DNA of 64,000 nt, taken from contig CM040443.1 of the NCBI GenBank assembly GCA_022749755.1, positions 3,139,191 to 3,203,190 of the forward strand, written 5' to 3'. Positions 53,226 to 64,000 of this stretch are shown piece by piece. The translations under genes and the position numbers were made by a program. The number at the start of each line of letters is the position of its first letter. Positions within the stretch are counted from its first letter, which is position 1. Source of the DNA: Azadirachta indica (lineage: Eukaryota > Streptophyta > Magnoliopsida > Sapindales > Meliaceae). Under the pieces are notes generated by a model. It saw nothing but the letters and a program-made list of their open reading frames with translations, ran no database searches and was not told the origin of the DNA.

Positions 53226-53855
53226 AAACTATCCATTGATACAAAGTTTCAAGCTGTGTCTTCGATATGCTACATGACTATCAAATCCCAAACATTTCAC
53301 TTTTGTGAATGCCTTTTTCCCTTAGCTTCCTATATTCTGCCAGCCAACCGTGGTTGGACAAAACTTGTAATATGGGCCTCTGAACGGGTTTGAACGGGTT
53401 GACGGAGCCCAAATACTGTGAAATTACGTCCACTGCGTCATGACGGCCATTCTGGCCTTCCATTTTGCCTAAATGAAACAATTATACAATCTCTTTGCTG
53501 AGATAGAATGCACCATAATTGTAAATCTTGTCGCTTGTAAGGAATGGAAGACTGTCCCCATGTTAATTTATTGACAATTTGCATCCGTCAGTGTCTTATC
53601 CCATTTTCTTTTTATTTTAAAAAATTGTGGTCCTAATATTCCCAAAAAAAAAAAAAAAAAAAAAAAAAGCGGTTCTGCTCCTTTATGAGGAGAAAAATTA
53701 TTTAACACATTTCTTAAAAACTCGACTGTTGAAGATTTCCCATTCTCGCAGTTTTAAGGGAGAGATTTCTTTGTTGTCTTTCACTTGGAACTTTGTTTAT
53801 CAGCTTTTCACACTTCTTACCCAAATTTTTAATTTTACCATCAATATTCAGATCC

Positions 53856-55627
53856 ATGGAAGAAGTAAAAAAGAGGTAATTATTCTTTTATTTCGTGGAT
53901 TTTATCATTAAGCTTTAGTTTCTATAATGTTTTGTGTTTTGAAATTGTTGCAAATTCCTGTCTGCAGGTATGCAGTAGTTACAGGAGCAAATAAGGGAAT
54001 AGGGTTTGAAATCTGTAGGCAATTAGCTTCACATGGGGTCACTGTGGTGCTAACGGCCAGAGATGAGAACAGAGGTCTGGAAGCTGTTCATAAGCTCCAA
54101 CAATCTGGCTATGATGATGTGATTTTTCATCAGCTAGATATAGCGGACCCTGCTAGCGTCGACTCTTTTGCAGATTTCATCAAGTGTCAATTTGGGAAGC
54201 TTGATATTTTGGTACGATTTAACATCAATTTCTTGAAGTTGCCGTTGCTTTTTTTCCTCAAGTAAAACTTAACGCTGTCTGCGCATAATATACTATCTGG
54301 TACAATTATTGGCCATGCTCACTCTACAAAGTAATAGGATGTTGTTGAACTTCGGATGGTGCTATGATCTTCTTAATTCATTTCCCCATAAACAATTGAT
54401 GGGTCTGATTCTTAACAATTGAATAGGCAGAAAGCAGGAGGATGTAAGTACCCAGAGATTTACAATTTGTCTTTCCGATTCCAATATTATAGGTAAGCAC
54501 AAGTGTAAGCTAAGTGATGTGAAGTCTTGGACTTTTGGCAGGTGAATAATGCAGGAATTCGTGGAGTCAGTACGGATGCGGATGCTTTATCAGGTTTTGT
54601 CAAGGTAACTTCACATGCTTGATTTCTTTGGTTGGTTTACAATATATATGTAGTTATGAATCAAACTCTTTAGAAGATCTTTTGTCTCTCCAGTTCGCTT
54701 TACCAAATGTTCATTATTGGGTTAGTCATACATCTCATACATATCCTTCTTATGGCATCACCTAACTTTATCATTATGCAAGACCCATTCCTTTTGTCTA
54801 ATCTTCTGCAGTTTTCTTCTTTTTCTGTTTTTTTTTTTTTTTGGTCAATAATGCAGGAAGGTGTGCCCATTAAATGGAATGAAATAGTAACTGCAACTTA
54901 TGAGCTAGCTGAAAAATGCCTTCAAACAAACTACTGTGGTGCTAAAAGAATGTGCGAAGCACTTATTCCTCTCCTCCAATTATCAGATTCACCCACAATT
55001 GTTAATGTTTCCTCTTCCATGGGAAAATTAAAGGTAAAACTGGAAACCACCTTGATAAAATGTTTCTTACTCAAATATCAACTATGTTGAAGCAAAAACT
55101 TATAGAAATCTTGAACAAATGTGATTAATGGAGACATTCTTAAGAGTGACACATTTCCCTTAGAATTGCTAGTAGAATTTCTCTTCTCGTGGTGAATATG
55201 TTTCCTAGAATATTATTCTTGAAAGTTTATGTTTGCCACAATTTTGTTTCAGAATGTCACCAATGAATGGGCCAAAGGAGTGTTAAGTGATGTGGAGAAC
55301 CTTACGGAAGAAAGAGCAGATGAGGTATTGAGAGAATATCTTAATGATTTTAAAGAGGGTTTACTGGAAACCAAAGGATGGCCTTTTAGGTCTGCTTACA
55401 TATTATCAAAAGCGGCTATGAATGCCTACACAAGGATTCTGGCCAAGAAGTACCCTAATTTTAGTATCAATTGTGTTTGCCCTGGCTATGTCAAAACAGA
55501 TATGAACCACAATACTGGCATATTGACTGTTGAAGAAGGCGCTGATACTCCTGTGTGGTTAGCTCTGTTGCCCAGTGGGGGTCCTTCTGGCTTATTCTTT
55601 TCGCGGAAAGAAGAGACCTCTTTTTGA
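53856..55627 (+). CDS. Short-chain dehydrogenase/reductase, SDR copy 7 (open)
   Basis: Exons with GT/AG: 53856-53875 (MEEVKKR), 53968-54211, 54542-54604, 54857-55033, 55253-55627; 292 residues, no stop. TGANKGIG (12-19), [12 protein letters not shown] (90-93), NVSSSMG (159-165), SAYILSK (Tyr217, Lys221), CPGYVKTDM and the end [10 protein letters not shown]. It is the closest relative of copy 5 and has the same likely role as an NADPH-dependent carbonyl or alcohol oxidoreductase. Differences that may matter: the conserved TNYYG is TNYCG, next to the Asn of the SDR tetrad; the segment before the catalytic Tyr is one residue shorter (GWPFRSAY); exon 3 reads GIRGVSTD. An A run of about 26 lies 190 bp upstream. 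The gene seems functional by frame, though the Tyr-to-Cys change could alter activity. Confidence 0.92.
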
Positions 55628-55814
55628 TCTAAGAGTATCAAAACTTATATTATATATCTTCTGAAATCTGTGATATTATAACTTTTAATCTATGCAATCT
55701 ATGTATTTATTTTATTTTGATTGTGGAGGTATCATAATAGTTTAATAGTTTATGCTATTTTGATTTTGTACACTAAGTTATTCTTTTAAAATACCAAAGA
55801 AGAATATATATGAC

Positions 55815-56199
55815 TGACGTAGGCGAGATAGTAGGTGGGATAAAAATATCTTGTCGAACGCCGAATCTCGTTCGGTTTTTTGACACAGTGAGTTAGATAA
55901 ACGTTCTAATGGACGGGATTAGATGTCGTTCTAACCTTAACGACTCGAAATACGAGTATAAAGATAACAATTCCATAAGAGACAAAATTAAAGAAGAATA
56001 TTTTATTCAATAAAAGACTGTTTTAAAACAAAAATATAGGTTCTCTACATACAGTAGAGAAAATTCAACATTACAAGTCAATTCAAATAAGAAAAATAAC
56101 TCTTATTTAAATAAGAAAATTAATAATTCAATAACAAATTAAATTGATAAGAATAAAAGACTTTCTAAACTAATTAAATTTTAAAATTGTCCTACATCA
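55815..56199 (+). mobile_element. Solo LTR (family 2), only in block B
   Basis: Starts TGACGTAGGCGAG and ends GTCCTACATCA (TG...CA, inverted ends). It is flanked by ATGAC (55810-55814) and ATGAT (56200-56204). Blocks A and C have the empty site ATATATGACTAAGG, so the insertion is younger than the duplication. 385 bp; strand is arbitrary. Confidence 0.8.
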
Positions 56200-56514
56200 A
56201 TGATTAAGGTAATTTTTTATATGAGACACGTTCGCGTATATTTGGGTGGGTAAAAACTAAAAACAATCCTAATTTGTCAGCTAAATTTTGTATTTTATTT
56301 TACTTTTGAATACATAATATATATGCTTAATTTTACTTAAATATTGGGGAACCCCAAACTTAATCTGTTGGTTTTGGAGGGGTGGGGATGTACAAAATTA
56401 TTATGTGTATAGTTTCCGAATATCAATGCTGCACATTATTAACAGTGAAAGAATTTAAATATAAAACCATTTCCTCTTAATTAATTACTTGTTAATATGG
56501 TGTAGTTTTCTCCA

Positions 56515-56938
56515 TATGGTGTAGTTTTCTTCATTCAGTAACTAAGATTGCACCTGGATTATTGGTAGGGTGCAGAAAATAAGCATTTTCGAGATTTTTA
56601 GTGTGATGATCTGTTAATTTTTCCATCGAAACAGACCTTGAACTAAGGATTGGGGAAGAAACAAATGTATTTCAAGAATAAGGGTAAGGGCAGAGTATTT
56701 GGTCTGATACAAATTTGACAAGAATGTAAAGTGAATAATTCTTATTTTCTGCGCTAACCAGATCAAGTTTACAGCATTATATACAAATTTGCTAAACTGT
56801 TTGAGGAAAGAAAATATCTACACAATCCTTGGAATAAACAAGCAAATCAAGGGACAATAATAGCAAATATATAATCAAGGAAAACATAATCAAAGTAAAG
56901 ATTATAATCTTCATCAAATCAATTTGATATCTCCAATA
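56515..56938 (-). mobile_element. copia copy 3: 5' LTR and leader only
   Basis: The LTR at 56716-56938 plus about 200 bp of leader up to near the gag start match copia 1 and 2. The remaining element is gone. GAGCA follows the LTR as in the other copies. The left junction (about 56505-56515) is inside a short repeat, ATATGGTGTAGTTTTCT. Confidence 0.82.
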
Positions 56939-57044
56939 GAGCAAATTTTAGAAGCAAGTTAAAAGAAGTGAAACAGAAGAAAGGAGAATTTATTTTTGAA
57001 GTACATAAATTATTATTTTAGAAGAGATTAATTTAACAAATTTA

Positions 57045-57400
57045 GAAAAAAGGTGGATGAGATAGGTATGGAGGCAGTATCTGGACGAATTTAATTAAAG
57101 AGTGTTTACTAGAAACTATATAAAGGATGGCCTGTGTTAATGTCTGCAGGTTACGTATTGTACCAAAGTAGCAGTTATGAATGCCTACGTAAACAAGGAA
57201 GTATCCAAATTTCTGCATCAATTCCGATTGGCCTGGCTATGTCAAACAAATATAAACTACAACACTGATAGGTTAATCCTTGAAGAAGGTGATGAAGGTC
57301 CTGTGTGGCTAGCTAGATTGCTGCCAATGGTCTATCATTTTTCACGGAAAGAAGAGGCCTCTTTGATTGAAAATCTGTCCATCTCTCTCTGTGCATACAC
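57045..57400 (+). pseudogene. SDR exon-5 fossil, block C
   Basis: Counterpart of 41328-41690 and 50650-51000: GGAGGCAGTATCTGGAC, then NYNTDRLILEEGDEGPVW. Broken by the same indels. Confidence 0.75.
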
Positions 57401-57929
57401 ATATATACGTGTGTGAAATTGAATGCCATTTTGTTGTATAGCTTAATGTTAGTAAAAACCTGTTTTTAATTTGTTGTATAATATATTTAGTACGAGCCTC
57501 TTCACTGCTGTTGAAAGAGCCCGATCGAAGTTCTGTTAAATTATGTATAATGCCTTATGGCGGGCCTTCTGGCTAGCGTTTCTTTTACCAAAACGAATTT
57601 TCAATCTCGCTGACGAGATTAGTGTTGCAGTCTTCTAGAAGAAAGTAGTTATAAAAATTACAAGTCAAGATATGGTATCTAATTTCCTATATATAAATAA
57701 CCTGAATGGTAGTAGAAAATTAAGGCCGATCCTTGTAAGATGAGAGAAAAAACAAAATATATATGGTAATGATTAACGGAGTGATGGGATGTTTTAGGGC
57801 TATATACAGGATTACCATGGGTGCCCTTTATGTGATGAAATTTAAGAATTAATTATTTACAAATATTGTTAATTTTATTTTTGGAAAAAGAAAAATTATT
57901 CATAAAATCCATATGAAATTCAGGAATAC

Positions 57930-58195
57930 GTTTTTTTAAACGAATATCGTTAGTGTTTGGTGGTGATCGGCGATGGCAATTGATGGTAACTTTTGGTGGT
58001 TAGATAAAAAATTAATAACTTTTAACTTTAATTATAATAAATTATAATAGTAAGTGGGTAAAATTTATTAAAATTAAATCTTAACCTTTAATTTTAAATA
58101 TTAACATGTGTCAATATTTCTGTGAAAGTTAAGGTGGGAGGAGATCAGGCAAGGATCCTAGTCCTTTCTTCTAATCCTGACAAAGCGGTACCCAA
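57930..58195. repeat. Half of the foldback element, block C
   Basis: Same truncated form as in block B (51515-51785). Confidence 0.62.
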
Positions 58196-59030
58196 TTCTT
58201 TCTTTTGATTCTATCCAGAGCATTAATTTTTCCAGAGTTCCTTGCTAATTACTATATAGTTACTACAATTGAACATCAGTTCAATGGAAGAAGTAACAAA
58301 GAGGTAATTTCTTTCTATTATTCTTCTTGTATCTCATGCTGTCATGATCAATGTTTTCTATCTTGACATGCTGTTAAATTGCTATCTTCAAGTATGCGGT
58401 TGTTACAAGAGCAAAAAAGGGAATCGGGTTTGAAATCTGTAGGCAATTGGCTTCAAGTGGAATCATCGTGACGTTAACAGCCAGAGATGATAAGAGAGGT
58501 CTGGAAGCTGCTGAAAAACTCAAACAGTCTGGCAATGATAACGTGATTTTTCATCAGCTAGATGTGGCGACTCTGCTAGTGTTGAGTCTCTAGCAGATTT
58601 CATCACATTTAAATTTGGGAAGCTTGATATTTTGGTAGGATTCAATATCAGTTTCTTGAAATTTTTGCGGCTTAGTTTGGGATTGTTGTATTTATGGTGT
58701 CTGTTGAAGGACAACAGTTAAAAAGTGTTTGGTGAAACTAGAAGAATGAAATAGTTTTGTAGATCGTCTGATGGGTTTAATTCATTATAAACAAATTGGC
58801 AAGAAATTTGGGCTTGATGGCAGGTGAATAATGCAGGGATTAACGGAGTTATTGTGAATGGTGGGGCTTTGTCAGGCATTGACAAGGTATTTCTCTACAT
58901 ATATATATATATATATATATATGTTCTTTTAAATTGAGGATGAGTTTTCAATTACAGTATCACTGATTATATGGTGCATCACTCAAATGGACTGAAGTAG
59001 GAACTGAAACTTATGACTTGGTTTCAAAAG

Positions 59031-59783
59031 TGTTAGGAAATTAGAAGTCGAAGCAAAACACGCAACTATAATGAATTGAAAAAACAATGAAAATAAACGT
59101 TATGTAGGAGGTATAACCATCCATAAAAAATAATAATAATAATAAGTAGGAGGTATAACCGTTTATCAAAATAATAATAATAAGTAGAGGGTATAATCAT
59201 TTATAGTAAAATAAAGTAGCAAAATAAATCGACACAAATATTTTATGTGGAAAACCCCTAAATAAATTAGGGTAAAAATCACGCACAAGTATAAAAGTAT
59301 TTTACTATTTTAAAGTGAGGATTACATCTCTCTTTCTCTTTAATAATAAGGAAAGAACAACTCTCTAAATAGGAGTATTTTACACTCTCTCTCAAAATAG
59401 GATAAACAACTCTAAGTGAAGAATACAACACAAAAAGAAACTAATTTTTCTGTCCTTTTAGAAACTCTCAAAGAATGATTTTGGAATTGATGGAATGGTG
59501 AAAGGGGTGAGGTATTTATAGTGGTTTCTTTCTCCAATTTTTCAACACACATTCCACAGTTTACTTTACAAATTTCTTCACCAATCACTACATAAATTCA
59601 AACTTTTTCCACCTAACACCAATCTCATTAGTAAAGAAAGTAAAAAAATAGTAGCTGTACCTTTAGTGTATTTCGGTACTCTTATACAGTATGACACTGT
59701 TAATAGATACGGTAATGTTCATTTATATAATACTGTTCATTTATACAGTACTATTCACCAAAAGTGAACTTTACAAATTCACA
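59031..59783. mobile_element. Solo LTR (family 3) inside SDR exon 4
   Basis: 753 bp, TGTTAGGAAATTAGAAG...CAAATTCACA, flanked by the perfect 5-bp repeat AAAAG (59026-59030 and 59784-59788). Removing it restores the exon sequence GGTTTCAAAAGGCATTGAAA exactly as in block B. It contains ATGTGGAAAACCCC and a TATTTATA box, as in LTR promoters. Confidence 0.88.
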
Positions 59784-60103
59784 AAAAGGCATTGAAACAA
59801 ATTACTTTGGTACCAAGAGTGTGTGAAGCACTAATTCCCTTCCTTCAGTTATCCAATGCATCAATAATTGTTAATGTCTCTTCTATGGCTGGAGAGTTAA
59901 AGGTAAAAGATCAGTTCAGTTTACAGCCTTTAGCTATAAAAAGTTAAATGGCATTCGGTTAAGAATTGCGACAGTTGATGTTGCTTTCATTCGAAACCAA
60001 TCATTTTAAGCAGAAACCACCTTCACAAACATTAGCTTAAATTTATGTTCCTGATAGTCTTTTTTCAGAATGTAATAAATGAATGGGCTGTAGGAGTGTT
60101 AAG

Positions 60104-60215
60104 GATCTTTACCGAGATCCTCGTAAGCTGACATAGAAGTAGGCCATCCTTTCATCTGTAGTGAACCTTCTTTAAAATCATTTCGATACTTCCTCAGTAC
60201 CTCATCTACTTTCTC
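60104..60215 (-). other. 112-bp inversion inside SDR exon 5, block C
   Basis: Same length and same junctions as 52955-53066, so the inversion predates the duplication of these blocks. The minus strand reads [19 protein letters not shown]. Confidence 0.88.
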
Positions 60216-60984
60216 ATCAATTGCGTTTGTCTCGGCTCTGTCAAAATAGACATGACCTACAAGAGCGGAAAACAGTGCAGAAAGTCGTATTTGCTTAGCA
60301 CTGTTGCCCAACGACGGTCCTTCTGGTCTTTTTTTTCGTCCGGAAAGAAGAGACCTATTTTGATTAGAAACTATCCATTTATACAAAAGCTTCAAGCTGT
60401 ATCTTCTGATATGCTGCATGACTATCAAATCCTAAACATTTCATGTTTGTGAAGACCTTTTTCCCTTAGCTTCCTATATTCAGCCAGCCAACTGTGGTTG
60501 GACAAAGCTTGTAAGATGGGCCTCTGAACGGGTTGACGGACCCCAAATACTGTGAAATTACGTCCACTGCGTCATGACGGGCTTTCTGGCCTTCTCTTTT
60601 GCCGAAATGAAACAATTATACAATCTCTTTGCTGAGATAGAATGCACCATAATTGTAAATCTTGTCGCTTGTAAGGAATGGAAGACTGTCCCCATGTTAA
60701 TTTATTGACAATTTGCATCCGTCAGTGTCTTCTCCCATTTTTTTTTTATTTTAAAAAATTGTGGTCCTAATATTCCCAAAAAAAAAATAAAAAAAGCGGT
60801 TCTGTTCCTTTATGAGGAGAAAAATTATTTAACATATATTTCTTAAAAACTCGACTGTTGAAGATTTCCCATTCTTGCAGTTTTAAGGGAGAGATTTCTT
60901 TGTTGTCTTTCACTTGGAACTTTGTTTATCCGCTTTTCACACTTCTTACACAAATTTTTAATTTTACCATCAATATTCAGATCC

Positions 60985-62787
60985 ATGGAAGAAGTAAAAA
61001 AGAGGTAATTATTCTTTTATTTCGTGGATTTTATCATTAAGCTCTAGTTTCTATAATGTTTTGTGCTTTGAAATTGTTGCAAATTCCTGTCTGCAGGTAT
61101 GCAGTAGTTACAGGAGCAAATAAGGGAATAGGGTTTGAAATCTGTAGGCAATTAGCTTCACATGGGGTCACTGTGGTGCTAACAGCCAGAGATGAGAACA
61201 GAGGTCTGGAAGCTGTTCATAAGCTCAACAATCTGGCTATGATGATGTGATTTTTCATCAGCTAGATGTAGCGGACCCTGCTAGCGTCGACTCTTTGCAG
61301 ATTTTATCAAGTGTCAATTTGGGAAGCTTGATATTTTGGTACGATTTAACATCAATTTCTTGAACTTGCCGGTGCTTTTTTTCCTCAAGAAAAACTTAAC
61401 GCTGTCTGCGCATAATATACTATCTGGTGCAATTATTGGCCATGCTCACTCTACAAAGTAATAGGATGTTGTTGAACTTCGCATGGTGCTATGATCTTCT
61501 TAATTCATACCACAAAAAAAATTAATCGGTCTGATTCTTAACAATTGAATAGGCAGAAAGCAGGAGGATGTGAGTACCCAGAGATTTACAATTTGTCTTT
61601 CCAAATCCAATATTATAGGTAAGTATAAGTGTAAGCTGAGTGATGTGAAGTCTTGGACTTTTCGCAGGTGAATAATGCAGGAATTGTTGGAGTCAATACG
61701 GATGCGGATGCTTATTCAGGTTTTGTCGAGGTAACTTCACATGCTTGATTTCTTTGGTTGGTTTACAATATCTATGTAGTTATGAATCAAACTCTTTAGA
61801 AGATCTTTTGTCTCTCAAGTTCTTTTTACCAAATTTTCATTATTGGGTTAGTCATACATCGCATATATATCCTTCTTATGGCATCTCCTAACTTTATCAT
61901 TATGCAAGACCCTTTCCTTTTGTCTAATCTTGTGCAGTTTTCCAAGTATTACAGAAATATATAGCACTCCTAAGATGAATTTTTCTTCTTGTCCTTATTT
62001 TTTTTTTTGGTCAATAATGCAGGATGGTGTGCCCCTTAAAGGGAATGAAACTGAAACTTATGAGCTAGCTGAAAAATGCCTTGAAACAAACTATTATGGT
62101 GCTAAAAGAATGTGCGAAGCACTTATTCCTCTCCTCCAATTATCAGATTCACCCACAATTGTTAATGTTTCCTCTTCCATGGGAAAATTAAAGGTAAAAC
62201 TGGAAACCACTTTGATAAAATGTTTCTTACTCAAATATCAACTATGTTGAAGCAAAAACTTATAGAAATCTTGAACAAATGTGATTAATGGAGACATTCT
62301 TAAGAGTGAAACATTTCCCTTAGAATTGCTTGTAGAATTTCTCGTCTCTTGGTGAATATATTTCCTAGAATATTATTCTTGAAAGTTTATGTTTGCCACA
62401 ATTTTGTTTCAGAATGTCACCAATGAATGGGCCAAAGGAGTGTTAAGTGATGTGGAGAACCTTACGGAAGAAAGAGCAGATGAGTTGTTGAGAGAATATC
62501 TTAATGATTTTAAAGAGGGTTCACTTGAAACCAAAGGATGGCTTTCTATGTCTGCTTACATATTATCAAAAGCAGCTTTGAATGCCTACACAAGGATTCT
62601 GGCCAACAAGTACCCGAATTTTAGCATCAATTGTGCTTGCCCTGGCTATGTCAAAACAGAGATCAACTACAATACTGGCATATTGACTGTTGAAGAAGGC
62701 GCTGATACTCCTGTGTGGTTAGCTCTGTTGCCCAGTGGTGGTCCTTCTGGCTTATTCTTTTCGCGGAAAGAAGAGACCTCTTTTTGA
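60985..62787 (+). pseudogene. SDR copy 9, two single-base losses in exon 2
   Basis: Exons: 60985-61004 (MEEVKKR), 61097-61338, 61668-61730, 62023-62193, 62413-62787, all with GT/AG. Exon 2 is 242 instead of 244 nt: one A is missing in AAGCTCAACAATC (about 61227) and one T in GACTCTTTGCAG (about 61296). The frame is lost after VHKL. Exons 3-5 are open and family-like: [39 protein letters not shown]. Exon 4 is 6 nt shorter (GNETETYEL). If both bases are sequence errors the product would be about 290 aa. As given it is a recent pseudogene. Otherwise very close to copy 7. Confidence 0.82.
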
Positions 62788-63894
62788 TCTAAGAGTATCA
62801 AAACTTATATTATATATCTTGTGAAATCTGTGATGTTATGACTTTTAATGTATGCAATCTATGTATTTATTTTATTTTGATTGTGGAGGTATCATAATTG
62901 TTTAATAGTTTATGCTATTTTGATTTTGTACACTAAGTTATTCTTTTAAAAAACCAAAGAAGATGCCGAATTACTACATTATATATATGACTAAGGTAAT
63001 TTTTTATATGAGACGCGTCACGTATATTTGGGTGGGTAGAAACTAAAAACAATCCTAATTCGTCAGCTAAATTTTGTATTTTATTTTATTTTTGAATACA
63101 TAATACATATGCCTAAAGTTACTTAAATATTGGGGAATCCCAAACTTAATCTGTTGTTTTTGGAGGGGTGGGGATGCACAAAATTATTATGTGTGTAGTT
63201 TCTGAATATCAACGCTAGCTGCACATTATTTGGAGTGAAAATATCAACGCTAGCTGCACATTATTAAGAGTGAAAGAATTTATATATAAAATCATTTCCT
63301 GTTATTTAATTACTTGTTAATATAATGTTTCATTATCACAATTTTGAGTATCACCCATCCTCTTCTATGTTGATAAATGGCTTTTTAAATTTTTTAACGA
63401 TACCTGAGCCTAACAATCATTAGAGTGGTGCTGGTTGCTACTAACTAATGATTTAGTATCTAAAATCGTTGATTTTATGGACATATATTCTTTGAGAATG
63501 CTGCTGCAGAGTTTAAAAATCTTTTGTTAACCTGGGTTATTAAATTACTTTTATTTAAATTTTATTATTTCAGAATAAATTTTTACTTATTTTTCAAAAT
63601 CTAATTTTCAAAATTCATTTTATTTGCATTTATAATTTCATATATATTTATTGCATAAATTATATGAATCCAAAATTATTCTTAATAAAGTTTTAAATTA
63701 ATTCAATTATTTAAAATAATTATTTTTCTAATTATAAAGACAAAAAATATTATATGTTTATTTTAATCATTTGTATTGTTATAATATTTTAATAATAAAA
63801 TTTATCAAATTTATATAATTGCTTTTCGTATAAACAATACTTCTAAATATAAAATTTATCAAATCTTTGCAGCTAATTATTTCTGTATATACAA
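62788..63894. other. 3' flank of SDR copy 9 and spacer
   Basis: Shared with 45553-46640. A short tandem repeat, ATATCAACGCTAGCTGCACATTATT, occurs twice at about 63206 and 63241. No gene seen. Confidence 0.55.
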
Positions 63895-64000
63895 TCAAAA
63901 AGAGATGTCTTCTTTCGTCAAAAAGAATAAACCAGAAGGATCAGTTTTGGGCAGAAGAGCTAACCACACAGAATTTTCAACACCTTCTTTAGCTGTTAAC
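63895..64000 (-). CDS. SDR copy 10, C-terminus only, runs off the right edge
   Basis: Minus-strand frame from the window edge to a TGA at 63895-63897: LTAKEGVENSVWLALL, then DPSGLFFLTKEDISF. This is the SDR exon-5 C-terminus (compare [16 protein letters not shown] and [10 protein letters not shown]). The open frame over 34 codons is compatible with an intact gene. It is more diverged from copies 5, 7 and 9 than they are from each other, and it points towards copy 9 (convergent). Confidence 0.75.
   Translation of the reverse strand, partial: LTAKEGVENSVWLALLPKTDPSGLFFLTKEDISF

Larger units (their letters stand above)
50534..56500 (+). repeat. Segmental duplication block B
   Basis: Same order as blocks A and C. 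It carries a nearly full-length ruined SDR copy (51875-53225), an open SDR copy (53856-55627) and a private solo LTR (55815-56199). Confidence 0.85.
58284..60365 (+). pseudogene. SDR copy 8 (block C), LTR in exon 4 and inversion in exon 5
   Basis: Exons: 58284-58303, 58393-58634, 58824-58886, exon 4 in two parts (58970-59030 and 59789-59903), exon 5 60069-60365. The exon 2 acceptor moved by one base (TTCAAG), exon 2 lost another base in GATGTGGCGACT, and the motif reads TRAKKGIG. The 5' end of exon 4 with its acceptor is deleted. A solo LTR splits exon 4. Exon 5 has the same internal inversion (60104-60215) as copy 6. It is the block-C counterpart of copy 6. Confidence 0.88.
56939..63760 (+). 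repeat. Segmental duplication block C
   Basis: Third copy of the block, with a private solo LTR in exon 4 of the ruined SDR copy, and an SDR copy with two frameshifts at its right. Confidence 0.85.

Overview
The window is AT-rich nuclear DNA of a flowering plant, most likely a eudicot. The signs are multi-exon genes with GT/AG introns, a CDKA-type kinase, an F-box/DUF295 gene, a FAR1-type Mutator-like element, Ty1/copia elements and solo LTRs. The main gene family is a tandem array of short-chain dehydrogenases/reductases (SDRs) of the salutaridine reductase / neomenthol dehydrogenase / carbonyl reductase type. Citrus or a relative would fit, but the sequence alone does not prove it.

Layout. 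1-590 is an inverted copy of the 5' leader of the kinase gene that follows. 600-4720 is gene-free and holds two large foldback structures. 5255-8687 (+) is a seven-exon CDK-like kinase with a diverged cyclin-binding helix (PSYIVRE instead of PSTAIRE). 9521-10611 (-) is an F-box/DUF295 gene split by one frameshift. About 11207-17445 is a decayed Mutator-like element with a FAR1-type transposase.

From 17.4 kb to the right edge the window is an SDR array interrupted by transposons. The family has one gene model: a 20-nt first exon encoding MEEVTKR, then exons of 244, 51 or 63, 177 and about 380 nt. The left half carries minus-strand copies, all damaged: 18.7-21.5 kb, 25.4-27.5 kb (a single frameshift), 28.6-30.1 kb, a fragment at 30.5 kb, and 33.2-34.4 kb. 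A complete copia element with a GAGCA target duplication lies at 36.66-41.23 kb. To its right a block is present three times (from 41.23, 50.53 and 56.94 kb). Each block begins at the 5' LTR end of the same old copia insertion. It then carries an SDR exon-5 fossil, a foldback element or half of it, a ruined SDR copy, and a better preserved SDR copy. Two SDR copies are fully open (43727-45552, 296 aa; 53856-55627, 292 aa). The third (60985-62787) has two frameshifts in exon 2. A further minus-strand SDR copy runs off the right edge.

The open SDR genes encode soluble NADPH-type oxidoreductases with [12 protein letters not shown], Ser and YxxxK motifs. Their substrate cannot be read from sequence. 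I see no clear new multi-gene system. The most unusual items are the kinase with altered cyclin-binding and activation-loop motifs, the 112-bp inversion inside an SDR exon shared by two blocks, and the block duplication marked by copia fossils.
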